Counted from the stretch's first letter, positions 33,769-42,725 are shown. The stretch is DNA of 64,000 nucleotides from Aliishimia sp963678085 (GCA_963678085.1 OY782680.1:1302001-1366000); one strand, 5' to 3'. A program made the numbers and translations. Notes: generated by a model not told the origin, from the sequence alone.

Positions 33769-36417
33769 ATGAGTAAAAAATTGGGCTTTAATATTCTGCG
33801 GCAGGTCGAAAGGGAGATTGCATTGAGTATTTTTGAGATGACCGGCCTCACCAAATTAGCCCCCAGCGCTTTACCTGCGGATGATGAGATCCGGCAAAGC
33901 TGGTTTTTCACATTGATGGGGCGCACGACCGCTGCGGTGCTTCTTGTCTTTGGATATTTGGCAGCCTTAGGAGCAATCTACAGCATTTACGGCGAAGCCC
34001 TGAAGCAGCTTCACGAAGAGCACCCAATGATTTTCTTTGTTGGCGTAGGTGGCCCGCTTGTTCTTGTGTTCTTATTCTCTGTTATCCCCACTATTCGCCG
34101 ATTTAGACGCGAGCAAAAACTCTATCAAATATTCAAAAGTGAAGGAATGCAGACCGGAGGCTATTACCGGCTCCGACCCTATGATGAAGCGGATGCTGAT
34201 ATATTCACTCGCCCAGATAACGCCCTTTATGAGGCGGTGAAGTGGTTACGCCGAACAACGGACACGGTGCTCTATTTGTCAGGCGCGTCCGGCACTGGGA
34301 AATCATCATTGGTCAATGCTGGGATCACACCCAGTTTGCGCAAAGATGGCTGGCATATGCTACATGTTCGCGGCATGGGTGACCCAATGGCGGCACTGTC
34401 TAGCGCATTGCGCGCCAAGACATCGCTTTTTGATACCCCGCCAGGCGAAAATGATACCGTATCGGACATGCTGGCAGCTATATCCGCTGAGGTAAGTCGC
34501 GCCCAAACTGGCCCCGTGCTCATCATCCTAGATCAGTTTGAGGAATATCTCATTCTGGATGCCGATAAGAACAAGGCAGCCTATGCCGATCTCTTGCGCA
34601 GCTTGGCGGCAGCGCCGGTCAAAAATGTGCGTTTGCTGCATGTGTTCCGATCTGACTATTGGGAGGTTCTCTTCAAGGAAGCTCTTCCCAAATATCGTTC
34701 CAACGAGACCGGGTTCGGATTGGCTCCGTTCAATCGAAGTGAGGCGGAGAAGTTCCTGCGCGGCGGACCGCAAATATTGGAAACCCGTGGCTATGATGCT
34801 CTGTTCGCAGGGCTTGATCGGATCGAAGATGCAAAGGGGATCTATCGACCTATCACACTAAACATGATCGGCTATGTCCTCAGTCAACAAGGCCCTGCAC
34901 TCGACATTGAACCTGGTCGCTTGATCGAGAGCTACCTCGTGAACAGCATCGCACATGGTAAGTCACGCGATTTTGCACCGCGTTTGCTGCAAGGGATGAT
35001 CACGCGCGAGGGAACAAAACGGGTGCGCGGCGTCCTAGAGCTCGCTAAATCCATGAGCGTCGAACCTTGGCAGATCACTGCCGCCTTGCGGGATCTCGAG
35101 GAGGATCAAATAGTTCGGCATTTGGGTGACCGCAAATGGGAGGTCAGCCATGATTTTCTTGCGCGGCTCATCGGGCCGGTTCTTAGTCATGCACGCCCTG
35201 GATGGCTCGCACGCAATGCAACACCGACCTTAGCAATGTCACTGGCGGGGTGGTTGATATTGACCGTAGTGTCTGTTCCCGCCTGGACGGAACTTCGCGC
35301 ACGGCAAGCCCTTGATGCGATTGCCAAACTGCCCTTAGCGCGTTTGCAAGACCGAAGTGGGGGTTTAGCGTTCTCGGTACCAGCTTTTAGTGGATTTACA
35401 GATGAACACCTTAGTGAGTTTGCAAGGCTTGCCCCACGCCTCAAAGAGCATGTTGTTGCGCTTGACTTAGCGGGCGCTTCTGGAGGATTAACAGACCTGA
35501 GCCCTTGGTCTGGAATTCGGGGACCATTGGCTCATCTCCTATTTACTTATGGCTCAGTGCACTCGGATCCTTGGAGTATCCCGGAACCCCTCTTTTTTAA
35601 GCACAAGAATGCTAACAGTATAACGGATCTGAGCCCTTTATCTGGCTTGCCTCTCACCTCACTTAATCTCCAAAATGCTGATGGGATCACGGATCTGAGC
35701 CCTTTATCTGGCTTGCCTCTCACTAAGCTCGATATCAGCGATGCTGATGGGATCACGGATCTGAGCCCTTTATCTGGCTTGCCGCTCGAATCGCTTGATC
35801 TTGCCGGTGTCGTTGGAGTTACGGATCTGAGCCCTTTATCTGGCTTGCCGCTCACTTGGCTCGATATCAGCGATGCTGATGGGATCACGGATCTTAGCCC
35901 TTTATCTGGCTTGCCGCTCACTTGGCTCGATATAAGCGATGCTGATGGAATTACGGATCTGAGCCCTTTATCTGGCTTGCCGCTCGAATCGCTTGATCTT
36001 GCCGGTGTCGTTGGAGTTACGGATCTGAGCCCTTTATCTGGCTTGCCGCTCGAATCGCTTGATCTTGCCGGTGTCGTTGGAGTTACGGATCTGAGCCCAC
36101 TATCTGGCCTGCCGCTCACTTGGCTCGATATAGGCGGTGTCGTTGGAGTTACGGATCTGAGCCCACTATCTGGCCTGCCGCTCACTTGGCTCGATATAGG
36201 CGGTGTCGATGGCATTACGGATCTGAGCCCACTATCTGGTCTGCCGCTCACTAGGCTCGATCTCGGCGGTGCCGATGGAATTACGGACCTGAGCCCTTTG
36301 AAATCGATTCCAGAATTGATGATTAGAGGAGCGAGCGATGATTTGCTGAGAACCTTAGAAAATTGCTTTCGTATCCGAGACCTAGTAGACTATATGGCAA
36401 TATGCTTGGGCCGATAG
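33769..36417 (+). CDS. STAND-type NTPase with three TM segments and leucine-rich repeats
   Basis: An 882-residue protein, the only plus-strand gene in the prophage. Domain order: a short N-terminal part; a TM hairpin (residues about 52-72 and 87-107); a STAND (nSTAND1-like) NTPase with YDEADADIFTRPDNALYEAV, Walker A GASGTGKSS (172-180) and Walker B VLIILDQFEE (250-259); a winged-helix region ending HDFLARLIGPVL; a third TM segment (about 485-503); and from residue 618 ten full 22-residue leucine-rich repeats. STAND proteins with repeat sensors are bacterial counterparts of NLR immune receptors; several are antiviral. By the positive-inside rule the NTPase is cytoplasmic and the repeats may be periplasmic. 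A TTG at 33823 with AAGGGAG before it is another possible start. GC content seems lower than in nearby phage genes. No partner gene is adjacent. Confidence 0.8.
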   Translation: MSKKLGFNILRQVEREIALSIFEMTGLTKLAPSALPADDEIRQSWFFTLMGRTTAAVLLVFGYLAALGAIYSIYGEALKQLHEEHPMIFFVGVGGPLVLVFLFSVIPTIRRFRREQKLYQIFKSEGMQTGGYYRLRPYDEADADIFTRPDNALYEAVKWLRRTTDTVLYLSGASGTGKSSLVNAGITPSLRKDGWHMLHVRGMGDPMAALSSALRAKTSLFDTPPGENDTVSDMLAAISAEVSRAQTGPVLIILDQFEEYLILDADKNKAAYADLLRSLAAAPVKNVRLLHVFRSDYWEVLFKEALPKYRSNETGFGLAPFNRSEAEKFLRGGPQILETRGYDALFAGLDRIEDAKGIYRPITLNMIGYVLSQQGPALDIEPGRLIESYLVNSIAHGKSRDFAPRLLQGMITREGTKRVRGVLELAKSMSVEPWQITAALRDLEEDQIVRHLGDRKWEVSHDFLARLIGPVLSHARPGWLARNATPTLAMSLAGWLILTVVSVPAWTELRARQALDAIAKLPLARLQDRSGGLAFSVPAFSGFTDEHLSEFARLAPRLKEHVVALDLAGASGGLTDLSPWSGIRGPLAHLLFTYGSVHSDPWSIPEPLFFKHKNANSITDLSPLSGLPLTSLNLQNADGITDLSPLSGLPLTKLDISDADGITDLSPLSGLPLESLDLAGVVGVTDLSPLSGLPLTWLDISDADGITDLSPLSGLPLTWLDISDADGITDLSPLSGLPLESLDLAGVVGVTDLSPLSGLPLESLDLAGVVGVTDLSPLSGLPLTWLDIGGVVGVTDLSPLSGLPLTWLDIGGVDGITDLSPLSGLPLTRLDLGGADGITDLSPLKSIPELMIRGASDDLLRTLENCFRIRDLVDYMAICLGR
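35620..36279 (+). repeat. Ten tandem 66-bp units coding for leucine-rich repeats
   Basis: Each unit encodes the 22-residue pattern [IV]TDLSPLSGLPL.xLD[IL]xxxxG. The units fall into three types by their last residues (SDADG, AGVVG, GGVxG). Several are almost identical at DNA level, so they must have duplicated recently. Degenerate half-units flank the array (TDLSPWSG before, ITDLSPLKSIP after). Confidence 0.92.
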
Positions 36418-37028
36418 CCTCGAAATTCTGCCAGGGCCTCGGCGGCGCGGGCTATGGCGGCGGCGCAGGCTTTTTGCAGGGATTGAGAGCTTTGTGGCAG
36501 CCCCAGCTTGGCGAGGATTTGTGGGCGGTCCAGATGCTCGCAGACCACCCACTCAATCAGATCCACATGGCGCACCGCCACCCGCCCATGTTGACGCAGC
36601 CCCTTGCCCGCGCGCAGCACCTCACTGCCTTGCAGCGCCGCCTTCATCGCTCGTAAATGCTCAGCGGCGATGAGGGCGTGATGGCTGGGGCCAGCATTCG
36701 CGCAGGCGGGCGTGGAGGGTGCGCCAGTGATCTCGCCAACCCCGCCCTTGGCAAAGATCTTTTCTTGCGCCTCGGCATAATCGAGCAACGCAGCGCGCAA
36801 ATGCGGGGCCAGAAACCTGATTGCCGGGCTGGTGCGAATGCGCCAAACCTCTTTGGTCTCGATCTCATATGCGCCAGCCTCGCCCCGGCGCGCGCCCTCC
36901 ACCAGCTCGGCGCGCTCAAGACCAGGGCGCGCAAGCCGCACCGGCTTACCCCCCAACGCAGCCCCCGTGGTGGCCCAAGGAAAGGGCGGCAAATTGGCAG
37001 ATTTCGCGGATCTCGTTTTCTTGGGCAT
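36390..37028 (-). CDS. Phage protein of unknown function, possible HTH regulator
   Basis: A 212-residue protein starting MPKKTRSAKSANLPPFPW. Residues 120-190 (ALIAAEHLRAMKAALQGSEV then HVDLIEWVVCEHLDRPQIL) have the look of the C-terminal HTH-like region of DUF6456-type proteins, but I cannot confirm it. The last nine residues are encoded inside the antisense NTPase gene, so the natural C-terminus was probably replaced when that gene arrived. It sits between the iteron region and the cargo gene. The ATG at 37028 is chosen over an upstream one at 37079. Confidence 0.5.
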   Translation of the reverse strand: MPKKTRSAKSANLPPFPWATTGAALGGKPVRLARPGLERAELVEGARRGEAGAYEIETKEVWRIRTSPAIRFLAPHLRAALLDYAEAQEKIFAKGGVGEITGAPSTPACANAGPSHHALIAAEHLRAMKAALQGSEVLRAGKGLRQHGRVAVRHVDLIEWVVCEHLDRPQILAKLGLPQSSQSLQKACAAAIARAAEALAEFRGYRPKHIAI

Positions 37029-37374
37029 TACTTCTACCTTTCGATTGGCAAGGGGCTTTAGGGGAGCAGGGGAAGTCATTTCTATTGTGAGTAATTTTTT
37101 CCCTACATATAATTTTTTCCATACGTATAGGGGGTTCCCTTACTTCCCCTACCTCCCCTAAATAAGTAATATCAAATACTTACAGTCCAATCCTTAGGGG
37201 AGGTAGAAAACCAAATAGGGGAAGTAGGGGAGGTAAATTGGCATTTTTCCACGATTTTCGCGATTTCCCTTCACTGCCGGACCACGGCAGTGGCCGCTTC
37301 ACCCTCCTTTTTCAGGTAAAATTCTCTCAGTAGGGGAAGCGCCGTAACCCCAAAAGGGGCGCGGGGCGGCGAGG
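37029..37374. other. AT-rich region with iterons, candidate phage replication origin
   Basis: A 346-base gap before the D5-type helicase gene. The sequence TAGGGGA[AG]GTA or near variants appear at about 37067, 37142 (reverse), 37151 (reverse), 37195, 37216, 37225 and 37331. Two head-to-tail copies at 37141-37159 mirror two at 37216-37235. An AT-rich direct repeat (TAATTTTTTCC at 37092 and 37110) lies beside them. Iterons next to a helicase-primase pair are the usual plan of a P4-like replication origin. Confidence 0.55.
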
Positions 37375-39036
37375 TTAATTGACGGGCGGAAAGGGGCAAT
37401 CATCCACAATAGGCGGGCCGGTATCGGGGCGAAAGCCAAGAACGTCCTGCACCAGATCGGCAGCATTTTCGGACCATTTCAGCCCTTTCCAGCATGATTT
37501 CCCCATGACTTTTCCGCGCTCAAATCCTTTTTCGACCATCAAATCACCAACCGTTTTCATTTGATATTCTGTGCGCCCCTCCTCCTGGCACCAGCTCACA
37601 TAGACCTTGTAAAAATCCGTCACATTGAGCCGCCCTGAGGGTTCAAGCGCGCACATTTCTTTGATGTAAACCCCCACCGGGTCACCGGCCTCAAGCAGCG
37701 CTTCTTTGAGCGAAAGCATCTGAGCAGGTGGGCTTATCCCTTGGTGCATAAAGTCCTGAAATCCGGCAATGAGCCAATTGAGAATGCCGCTGCCCTCGGC
37801 GCGCAGCTCGGCCTCAACCTCGCCTTGAGCGCGCTGTTTGTCCGCTGGCAGCGCCCGCAAATTCACATCAAAGGGCAAGAAAATAAGCCGCCGCCGGGTG
37901 CCTTCATCCTCATCTTTGATTTTCGGCGTGCGATTGCAAGAGAGGATCGGAATGCCATGCGGTTTCCAGAAAAAGGCCCCTTCAAACAGGCCCCGGCTCA
38001 TGCGGCGATCCCCGCCCACAAGCCCTTTGATCTTCTTCATACTCAGAACATCGCGCGCGCCGGGCTCGGTGGCGATATAGGCTCTTGCGCCGGGCAAATC
38101 CATCTCCTCAGGGTTTGCCGCCCCTGGCTGAATATGGCCGGTTTCGAGGAACATTTCGATTTTGCAGGGGGCCGCGTATCCATCATGATCACCTAATACA
38201 TTGCTTAAAGCGTTCAAAAGCGTGGATTTTCCATTGCCCCCAGGGCCACGCATGATCAAGGCAACCTGCGCGCGGTTCTCACCAAAAAGCGTTGCGCCAA
38301 GACAGCGCTGCAAACAGGCCCGCGTGTCAGGATCAGGCATAATCAGCGCAATGAAGGCCTCCCAATTTGGGCACTCTGCGCCCGGTTTAAAGGGCACGCC
38401 GCCGCATTTCGTGGGCAGGTTTTTGCGCCCCTTCGTTTTGAGCCATGAGGCCGCTTGTTCGACTGAGGCCTCGCGCGGCTGGAACTCATTTGCGGCGCGC
38501 AAATCCAGATCGCCATTGGGGCACACAAAGATCCATGGATCTGAATCCATATCAGCGATTTCAACCCGCCGCTGATATTCGCAAACCTCTAACGCGGATT
38601 TGATTTTGGCAATATTTCCGCATTTTTCCGCATGTTTGCGCAAAGGCAGGGCCGCTGCAAAACCCATCATTCGCAGTGCGTCCGTGTTTTCTCTCACAAT
38701 CACAGGCGGGCGTTTGCGCATCATTTCCCCAATAAATGCGCCGATCTCATCCTCGGAGGCTTGGAAATTTCCCTCGACATATTCCGCCTCTTCAAGCACC
38801 AATGCGCGCAGCTTATGCCCAATTTCGCGGGCAGCAAGCGGGCCCGAGCGAAAGGAATACCGATTGCCATCCCAAACCGCCCAGCCTTTGCCGGTCACAT
38901 AAATCAGATCGCCGCCATATCTCGCTAAAATGCGCGCGGCGTTATCCTCATCATTCATTTTCAGCTCAAGGTGCTCATCAAGGGTTAGGGTGAAATCTCT
39001 GGCGGCGTGAATGGGGGGGTGTCTTTCATGTCTCAT
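37375..39036 (-). CDS. D5/P4-type superfamily 3 helicase (phage primase family)
   Basis: A 553-residue protein. The N-terminal part resembles the D5_N region (GKGWAVWDGNRYSF). The SF3 helicase core has Walker A GPGGNGKST (264-272), an AYIATEPG strand and a later SCNRTPKIKDEDEGTRRRLIF block typical of P4 alpha/D5 helicases. It unwinds DNA at the origin. The start at 39036 has AAAGGA directly against the ATG, so a later ATG at 38958 (MNDEDN) may be used. It lies downstream of a CHC2-Toprim primase, and the two probably work as a primase-helicase pair. Confidence 0.87.
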   Translation of the reverse strand: MRHERHPPIHAARDFTLTLDEHLELKMNDEDNAARILARYGGDLIYVTGKGWAVWDGNRYSFRSGPLAAREIGHKLRALVLEEAEYVEGNFQASEDEIGAFIGEMMRKRPPVIVRENTDALRMMGFAAALPLRKHAEKCGNIAKIKSALEVCEYQRRVEIADMDSDPWIFVCPNGDLDLRAANEFQPREASVEQAASWLKTKGRKNLPTKCGGVPFKPGAECPNWEAFIALIMPDPDTRACLQRCLGATLFGENRAQVALIMRGPGGNGKSTLLNALSNVLGDHDGYAAPCKIEMFLETGHIQPGAANPEEMDLPGARAYIATEPGARDVLSMKKIKGLVGGDRRMSRGLFEGAFFWKPHGIPILSCNRTPKIKDEDEGTRRRLIFLPFDVNLRALPADKQRAQGEVEAELRAEGSGILNWLIAGFQDFMHQGISPPAQMLSLKEALLEAGDPVGVYIKEMCALEPSGRLNVTDFYKVYVSWCQEEGRTEYQMKTVGDLMVEKGFERGKVMGKSCWKGLKWSENAADLVQDVLGFRPDTGPPIVDDCPFPPVN

Positions 39037-39068
39037 TCCTTTCTTCGGGGGCGGGGGCCGCGCGTCGG

Positions 39069-40244
39069 TTATGTTTCATAGAGCGCTCCGATTTGGGCGA
39101 GGTCGGCGAAGTCTTGGCCGTGGTTCGAGTTGTTTTGTGGCACGCGCAGCGCGGCTCCTTTGGGGGCGTGGGGGGCGATTTTGGCTTGGGCGCGCTCGGC
39201 GGTGAGGCGCGCGGTGGCGGGGCATTTTTGGGACGGATCGGCCAGGATGATCACGCGGGTGGCGGTCTTTGGGGGCAGCCATCCGGGGCGCGGGGTTTCA
39301 AAATCTGGGATATTTGAGGGCAAGGGTTTGCCGGTATGTTTGGAGCGCCCCTCAAGCCGTCCAAAGCCCGGCCCGGCAAGCGCGCCCAAGGTCAGGGCGG
39401 CCTCGGCGCAAATCGCATCATTGGGGCGTTTGATCTTCCATGCGCAGAGCCCCGCCAGCGTGGTTTCGATCCCCTCGCCAACAATCAAGGTCTCATTTTG
39501 CTGGGCGGTCAGGCGCACAGGCGCGCCAAAGATCTGGCCGGTCAGGCCCAGCATCGCCTTGGGCACTTTGGTGCCTGTGGCCAGCAGCGCGCGGCCAAAG
39601 CTGGGGTTTTCAGGGCTCACCCAGGTGCGATGAATGCCAACAATGCACGCCCGCCCGATGGCGGCAATCATGGCCGGGCCGCGATGGAGTAGCGTGCCCC
39701 TGGCATCATAGTCGGGCAGGCTGTTGTGCCAACGCAAGCTCGCAGGGATGCCGCCCAAAAGCGCCAGGCGAATGCCGCGCCCCTCAAGATATTGCGCCAG
39801 ATCAGGGTGGTTTGGCTCAGCCTCCTTCCAGATTTCCAGCGCGCGTTTTTGGTTTTTCAGCGCGCGCCGCTCGGCCTCTTGGGCGGCGATGGCTTGGCGG
39901 GCCTCAGCCTCTGCTCGCAGCTTTTGCACGCGATCCGGGGCGCTTTGGCGATCAATATTTGCACCGCACGCCAGGGCCTTGACCGCATCGCCAAACTCCA
40001 GCCCATCATGCGCCATGACAAAATCAATCACCGAGCCGCTGGCCTGGCAACCAAAGCAATAGAATTTGCCGCCAACCCCGCATGGCTCTGTGATGTGAAA
40101 GCTGGCGGTTGCCTCGCCATGTAGCGGGCACGGAGCCCAGTATTCGCCGCGCTTTGGATTGGACTTCGCCAGATCCCAAATCACGCTTGCGCCTGCGGTC
40201 TCAACGAGTGAAACCTGCGCTTTGACCTCATCTGAAAGCGCCAT
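39069..40244 (-). CDS. CHC2 zinc-finger/Toprim DNA primase
   Basis: A 391-residue primase. The zinc finger is C39-P-L-H42 with C63-F-G-C66 (APCPLHGEATASFH and FYCFGCQASG). A Toprim domain follows, with GEGIETTLAGL near residue 270 and a later DPSQKCPATARL strand. The ATG at 40244 overlaps the stop of the HD gene (TGATG). Similar primases accompany D5-type helicases in many temperate phages. No separate helicase domain is fused. Confidence 0.88.
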   Translation of the reverse strand: MALSDEVKAQVSLVETAGASVIWDLAKSNPKRGEYWAPCPLHGEATASFHITEPCGVGGKFYCFGCQASGSVIDFVMAHDGLEFGDAVKALACGANIDRQSAPDRVQKLRAEAEARQAIAAQEAERRALKNQKRALEIWKEAEPNHPDLAQYLEGRGIRLALLGGIPASLRWHNSLPDYDARGTLLHRGPAMIAAIGRACIVGIHRTWVSPENPSFGRALLATGTKVPKAMLGLTGQIFGAPVRLTAQQNETLIVGEGIETTLAGLCAWKIKRPNDAICAEAALTLGALAGPGFGRLEGRSKHTGKPLPSNIPDFETPRPGWLPPKTATRVIILADPSQKCPATARLTAERAQAKIAPHAPKGAALRVPQNNSNHGQDFADLAQIGALYET

Positions 40245-40825
40245 CAGTGCAGCCCCAAACCCGCCGCCCAAAATAAGAACACCCTGGCGGCAAAATCCGG
40301 CTCACACCCGCGAATGGGGAAATCTTGCACCGCCATTGAGGCTGGAAATTCGGGCCAATCGGAGGCCTCGGACATAAGCGCCTGCTTTTCTGTCGCCAGC
40401 ATGATCTTATCAATATGCTTGATCAGATGCTGCGTTTCTAAGTCCAAACGTAGACGAAAACGGCGATTGATCGCGGCGGCCATTTTGGCCTCAAGCGCGC
40501 GATACTCGGGTAGGAGGGCTTTAAGTGGGCTGGTCACATCGCCCAAATATGCCTCTGTCGCATCATGCATCAAAATGGCCTGCATCTGCCAAATGTCTGG
40601 TCGGGGGGCCAATTGGCGCGCATATTCCAGGCAATTCACCAGATGCTCAGCCACCGAATAAAATCGCGCGCCAAAACCATTAAATCGGCATAGGCGCGAG
40701 AGGGCGCGGGCAATGTCGCCCAAATGAATCTCTGCCGGGTTTGGCTCATAAAGATTCATATAGGTGGTGCCGGTCCAAATCGCGGGATCATTCACGGTGG
40801 TTTTGGCTCTATTGATGTGCGGCAT
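40244..40825 (-). CDS. HD-domain phosphohydrolase (YfbR-like)
   Basis: A 193-residue protein. The metal site of the HD superfamily is visible as FYSVAEHLVN, then MHDATEAYLGD, with the late aspartate in HLIKHIDKIML. These enzymes remove phosphate from deoxynucleoside monophosphates, and phage versions help shift nucleotide pools. The N-terminal TVNDPAIWTGTTYMNL aligns with the family, so I keep the first ATG. It overlaps the end of the methylase remnant by 34 bases. Confidence 0.8.
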   Translation of the reverse strand: MPHINRAKTTVNDPAIWTGTTYMNLYEPNPAEIHLGDIARALSRLCRFNGFGARFYSVAEHLVNCLEYARQLAPRPDIWQMQAILMHDATEAYLGDVTSPLKALLPEYRALEAKMAAAINRRFRLRLDLETQHLIKHIDKIMLATEKQALMSEASDWPEFPASMAVQDFPIRGCEPDFAARVFLFWAAGLGLH

Positions 40826-41837
40826 GGTCGCGGCCTTTTTCTGCGGTATCGGGGGAGTCCTGCTCCCAAGGGGCGGGCACGTTTGCGGCGCACAGGCAAT
40901 AGATCGCCTTGCGTGGCGTTCGTCTCTTGGGGCGCGGATCGCTGCGCAGGGTCAAAATCCGCAATGCGCGCGGCGATATGGGCGGCATAATCAGGGTCGC
41001 GCTCGATCAAATGACAGCTCCGCCCCTCCATCGCCGCCGCCCAGCCGGTGGAGCCAGAGCCGCCAAACGGATCAAGGATCTTGGCCCCGCGCGGGGTGGC
41101 CAGCCGCACCAGCCAGCGCATCAAGGCTTGCGGTTTGACCGTGGGATGATTTGAGCCCGCCCGATCCTGCGCATCCGCCTTGCCCGAATAGAAAAACCGC
41201 GAGGCCGAGGCCCCGGCCTCAACCGGAAACCGCGCCATCACCTCAGAGCTGCCATCGTGACAGATATTGGCAGGCCAGCGCCCTTTGCTGGTTTGGCTCG
41301 GGGATTTGCCGTTCAGCTCATCAATGCGCGCCCCATCAATATTGAGCCCGCCGGTCGCGGTTTCCATATGCTGGCGCGCCACAGATCCGGCAGAAAGCGG
41401 CTTGCGGGCCAGAACAATCGGCTCCCAAGCGGGCTTTAACGCCGTTCCCCAGCCCTCCCAAGCAGCGGCCTCGGGGGTGATCGGAGCCCCCTTCGCCGTG
41501 CGCTCATAATGCTGCCCCATCGCGCGGCGGGAATCGCTTTCCTTTGCGGCACCCGCTGCGCCGCGAACAATTCCGGTGAGCGCCTTATCAATTGCCTTGG
41601 CAACATCATGGCTCTTGGGAAACCCGCAGCCATAAATCCAGGCCAAAAGCGGCGCGTCATTGGCAGCAATTGCTCGAATAAATGCATCACTTTGCGCGGC
41701 GGTGAGAGAATTGAGGAATTGTGACCAGGCTTTCGAACTCGAATAGAGCGATAAAATACTATCGCGCATTTCAAACCCGGCCAATTCAATTGCCAGCGCC
41801 ATATGATGATAGGTGCGCGCGGCGCTAAAGGCCAGCC
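40792..41837 (-). pseudogene. DNA N4/N6-methyltransferase, N-terminus lost at the IS
   Basis: The frame runs from the IS boundary at 41837 (LAFSAARTYHHMALAIELAG) to 40792. Motif I is present (ILDPFGGSGST, with NHPTVKP before it), as is the AGFEMRDSI block. In this beta-type order the catalytic DPPY motif lies near the N-terminus, upstream of the IS break, and is absent. The remnant therefore cannot methylate DNA. Residue pattern YGCGFPKSHDVAK matches phage-encoded site-specific methylases. Confidence 0.85.
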
Positions 41838-41871
41838 TGGCGTGCCCCCATCGGGTGGTCCGGTTTGATTG

Positions 41872-42725
41872 TTAGTGCATCGTGGGTCTCTGGTCCATTA
41901 GGACGATGCTTTCTGGTGCAGGCGGGCGATAGCCCAGAGAGCTGTGCGGCCTGACCGTGTTGTAGTGGATGCGCCATTGTTCGATGAGGATTTGGGCTTC
42001 GCGCAAGCTGTAGAACAGTTCCCCATTTAGCAACTCATCCCTGAATCGGGCGTTGAAACTTTCGCAATAGCCATTCTCCCAGGGCGAACCTGGTTCGATG
42101 TAGGCTGTCTTGGCCCCGACCGCGGCGATCCAGTCCCGCACCTTCTGGGCAATGAACTCGGGGCCGTTGTCGGATCTTATGTATTCCGGCGGATCGCGCA
42201 GGATGAACAGGTCCGTCAGCGCATCCAGCACATCGGTAGAGTTGAGCTTGCGATCGACGCGGATCATGAGTGCCTCCCTGGTGTATTCGTCGATGATATT
42301 GAGCGTGCGGTAAGTGCGGCCATCAGCCGTGCGATCCTGGACGAAGTCATAGGACCAGACATGGTTTGGACGCTCCGGCCTGAGCCGGACGCATGACCCA
42401 TCGTTCAGCCAGAGCCGCCCTTTCTTCATTTGCTTTTTCGGGACCTTCAGCCCTTCACGTCGCCAGATGCGTTCGACCCGCTTGTGGTTCACACACCAGC
42501 CCGCGTTGCGCAGCAAACCCGTCACCATCCGATAGCCATAGCGCCCGTACTGGTCAGCCAGTTCGATGATGTCATCGGTCAGACGCTGCTCATCGGCCCG
42601 ACCTTGCGCACTTTGCGTTGCGTGGACCGGTGCTGTCCAAGCGTGCGGCAGGCGCGGCGCTCGGACACGCCAAGCTCCTGCCGCACATGATCAATGCACT
42701 TCCGGCGTCGTGAAGGGCTTAGAAG
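41872..42725 (-). pseudogene. IS3 transposase OrfB, frameshifted
   Basis: Integrase-core part of the transposase. The catalytic DDE set is present: the Asp in HVWSYDFVQD, the Asp in YIRSDNGPEF and the Glu in PWENGYCESFN. The early part (SPSRRRKCIDHVRQELGV, reading on from OrfA) hits a stop around 42590; the good frame resumes near 42600, so one base seems lost near 42601-42606. The transposase is therefore unlikely to be active. Confidence 0.8.

Larger units (their letters stand above)
13530..41837. mobile_element. Defective lambdoid-type prophage
   Basis: About 28 kb of phage genes read on the minus strand, running from replication (right) through packaging, head, tail and tail tip (left), with one antisense cargo gene. 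The left end breaks inside a small hydrolase gene and the right end inside a methylase gene at an IS. No integrase, repressor, excisionase or recognised endolysin is present, so it cannot be a complete temperate phage. Terminase, portal and gpW are lambda-like, while the tail tip resembles the Rhodobacter gene transfer agent. The exact left boundary is uncertain by a few tens of bases. Confidence 0.85.

Noticed and set aside
35547..36251. Antisense frame of 234 residues with regular GKPDKGLRSV repeats
   Set aside because: It is the reverse strand of the LRR units of the STAND gene; repetition comes from the sense repeats.
35620..36279. CRISPR-like regular array
   Set aside because: Units are contiguous, in frame and protein-coding, with no unique spacers.
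13530..41837. Whole region as a gene transfer agent cluster
   Set aside because: Head and packaging genes are lambda-like, replication genes are present and the order differs from RcGTA; only the tail tip is GTA-like.
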